DNA of 5,983 nucleotides from an uncultured Oscillospiraceae bacterium (GTDB lineage Bacteria; Bacillota; Clostridia; Oscillospirales; Oscillospiraceae): assembly GCA_934630985.1 (NCBI GenBank), contig CAKTXO010000098.1, positions 1 through 5,983 on the forward strand, written 5' to 3'. The translations under genes and the position numbers were made by a program. The notes under the pieces were generated by a model. The model was given only the letters and a program-made list of their open reading frames with translations, did no database searches and was not told the DNA's origin. Below are positions 4,902 to 5,983 of this stretch, piece by piece; positions within the stretch are counted from its first letter, which is position 1, and each line of letters begins with the position of its first letter.

Positions 4902-5983
4902 ATGGACACCAGCAAATACGCAATCGGCTATTACCCGGCTCCGGGCAACCACTTCAAGTGGGTTCACAGGGATCACATTGAAAAGGCTCCCCAATGGTGC
5001 AGCGTGGATCTGCGGGACGGCAACCAAAGCCTGGTGATTCCCATGAGTCTGGAAGAAAAGCTGGAATTTTACCATATGCTCCTTCGCATCGGCTTCAAGG
5101 AAATCGAGGTGGGCTTCCCCGCCGCCTCGGAAACCGAGTATGAATTCCTGCGCACCCTGATTGAAAACCACATGATCCCCGGTGACGTGTCCGTCCAGGT
5201 GCTGACCCAGTGCCGGGAGCACATCATCCGCCGGACCTTCGAGGCCTGTAAGGGTGCCCCCAACGCCATCATTCACTTCTATAATTCCACCTCCGTTGCC
5301 CAGCGGGAGCAGGTCTTCCGCAAGAGCAAGGAGGAGATCAAGCAGATTGCCGTGGAGGGTGCCCGGCTTGTGAAGAAGCTGGCCGCGGAATATGAGGGCA
5401 ATTTCCGCTTCGAGTATTCCCCCGAAAGCTTCACCGGCACCGAGCCGGAGTACGCCCTGGAAGTGTGCAACGCGGTTCTGGACGTACTGGAACCGGGGCC
5501 TGACAACAATGTCATCATCAACCTGCCCGTCACCGTGGAAATGAGCCTGCCTCACGTCTACGCCAGCCAGATTGAGTACATGAGTGAAAACCTCAAGTAC
5601 CGGCAGTATGTCACCGTCTCCCTGCATCCTCACAACGACCGGGGCACCGGCGTTGCCGACACGGAGCTGGCGCTGCTGGCCGGAGCCGACCGGGTGGAAG
5701 GCACCCTCTTCGGCAACGGCGAGCGCACCGGCAACGTAGACGTCATTACCCTGGCCATGAATATGTACTCCCACGGCGTTGACCCGGAGCTGGACTTCAC
5801 CGATATGCCCGCCATCTGCAAGATCTATGAGGAATGCACCCGGATGCACGTCTATGAGCGCAGCCCCTATGCCGGTTCTCTGGTCTTCGCCGCCTTCTCC
5901 GGCTCCCACCAGGATGCCATTGCCAAGGGCATGGCCTGGCGGAAGGAAAAGAATCTCCACCAGTGGACGGTTCCCTACCTGCC
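4902..5983 (+). CDS. leuA: 2-isopropylmalate synthase (cut by right edge)
   Basis: The enzyme condenses 2-oxoisovalerate with acetyl-CoA to give 2-isopropylmalate, the committed step of leucine synthesis. The 360 complete codons cover the HMGL-like TIM-barrel catalytic domain. SVDLRDGNQ (34-42) supplies metal ligand D39. [11 protein letters not shown] (240-250) supplies H242 and H244. [10 protein letters not shown] (271-280) supplies N278. The spacing of these ligands follows the Mycobacterium enzyme closely. The N-terminal extension ([12 protein letters not shown], 10-21) and these motifs fit the long LeuA type 2 class shared with actinobacteria and fungi rather than the E. coli type; full length is usually about 550 aa. 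The leucine-sensing C-terminal domain lies beyond the window. AAGGAG (4886-4891) is 10 nt before the ATG. Homocitrate or citramalate synthase are related alternatives, but the match to LeuA type 2 is much better. It is probably cotranscribed with ilvA. Confidence 0.93.
   Translation, partial: MDTSKYAIGYYPAPGNHFKWVHRDHIEKAPQWCSVDLRDGNQSLVIPMSLEEKLEFYHMLLRIGFKEIEVGFPAASETEYEFLRTLIENHMIPGDVSVQVLTQCREHIIRRTFEACKGAPNAIIHFYNSTSVAQREQVFRKSKEEIKQIAVEGARLVKKLAAEYEGNFRFEYSPESFTGTEPEYALEVCNAVLDVLEPGPDNNVIINLPVTVEMSLPHVYASQIEYMSENLKYRQYVTVSLHPHNDRGTGVADTELALLAGADRVEGTLFGNGERTGNVDVITLAMNMYSHGVDPELDFTDMPAICKIYEECTRMHVYERSPYAGSLVFAAFSGSHQDAIAKGMAWRKEKNLHQWTVPYL

Noticed and set aside
4758..5960. Minus-strand 400-codon open frame opposite leuA
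   Set aside because: It is the mirror of a strongly conserved enzyme gene; its composition is typical of an antisense shadow.

Overview
The window looks like a GC-rich member of the Bacillota, class Clostridia, most likely an Oscillospirales/Ruminococcaceae-type gut bacterium. The basis is a classical T-box leader, strong AGGAG-type ribosome binding sites, GC-rich third codon positions and dispersed palindromic repeats of a kind I recall from such genomes. The genus cannot be fixed from this sequence.

Left part (1-2351, minus strand): the start of a tailed-phage DNA-packaging module, read right to left as a small-terminase-like protein (2351-2031), the large terminase (2034-793) and a portal protein that runs off the left edge (791-1). 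The three genes are tightly packed: a 4-nt ATGA overlap, then a 1-nt gap with a TTG start. All three are open and undamaged. No integrase, repressor or replication gene lies upstream of the small terminase. The next gene, divergent across a 170-bp gap, encodes an apparently cellular phosphotransfer protein.

Middle (2352-3552): a divergent intergenic region with a plausible plus-strand promoter, then a small stand-alone Hpt phosphotransfer protein (2522-2875). The 677 bp from 2876 to 3552 carry no gene. From left to right they hold a double-hairpin repeat (2886-2931), a nested palindromic repeat (2971-3009), an 11-bp hairpin (3038-3063), a small hairpin (3120-3137), a consensus sigma-A promoter (3170-3198) and a complete T-box riboswitch with its terminator (about 3204-3490). 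I see nothing recognisable in 3064-3119.

Right part (3553-5983, plus strand): threonine ammonia-lyase (ilvA) followed by 2-isopropylmalate synthase (leuA, cut by the right edge). These are the entry enzymes of the isoleucine and leucine branches. I find no convincing promoter or intrinsic terminator between them, so the T-box probably controls both: uncharged tRNA stabilises the antiterminator and lets transcription reach the genes. The 155-bp gap between them holds a second copy of the 39-nt palindromic repeat. All six base differences between the two copies within the inner stem are compensatory.

No CRISPR array, tRNA, rRNA, transposase or wholly new system is visible. The most noteworthy points are the structure-preserving repeat pair, the packaging module that abuts host genes with an HTH-less small terminase, and the unresolved amino acid specificity of the T-box.
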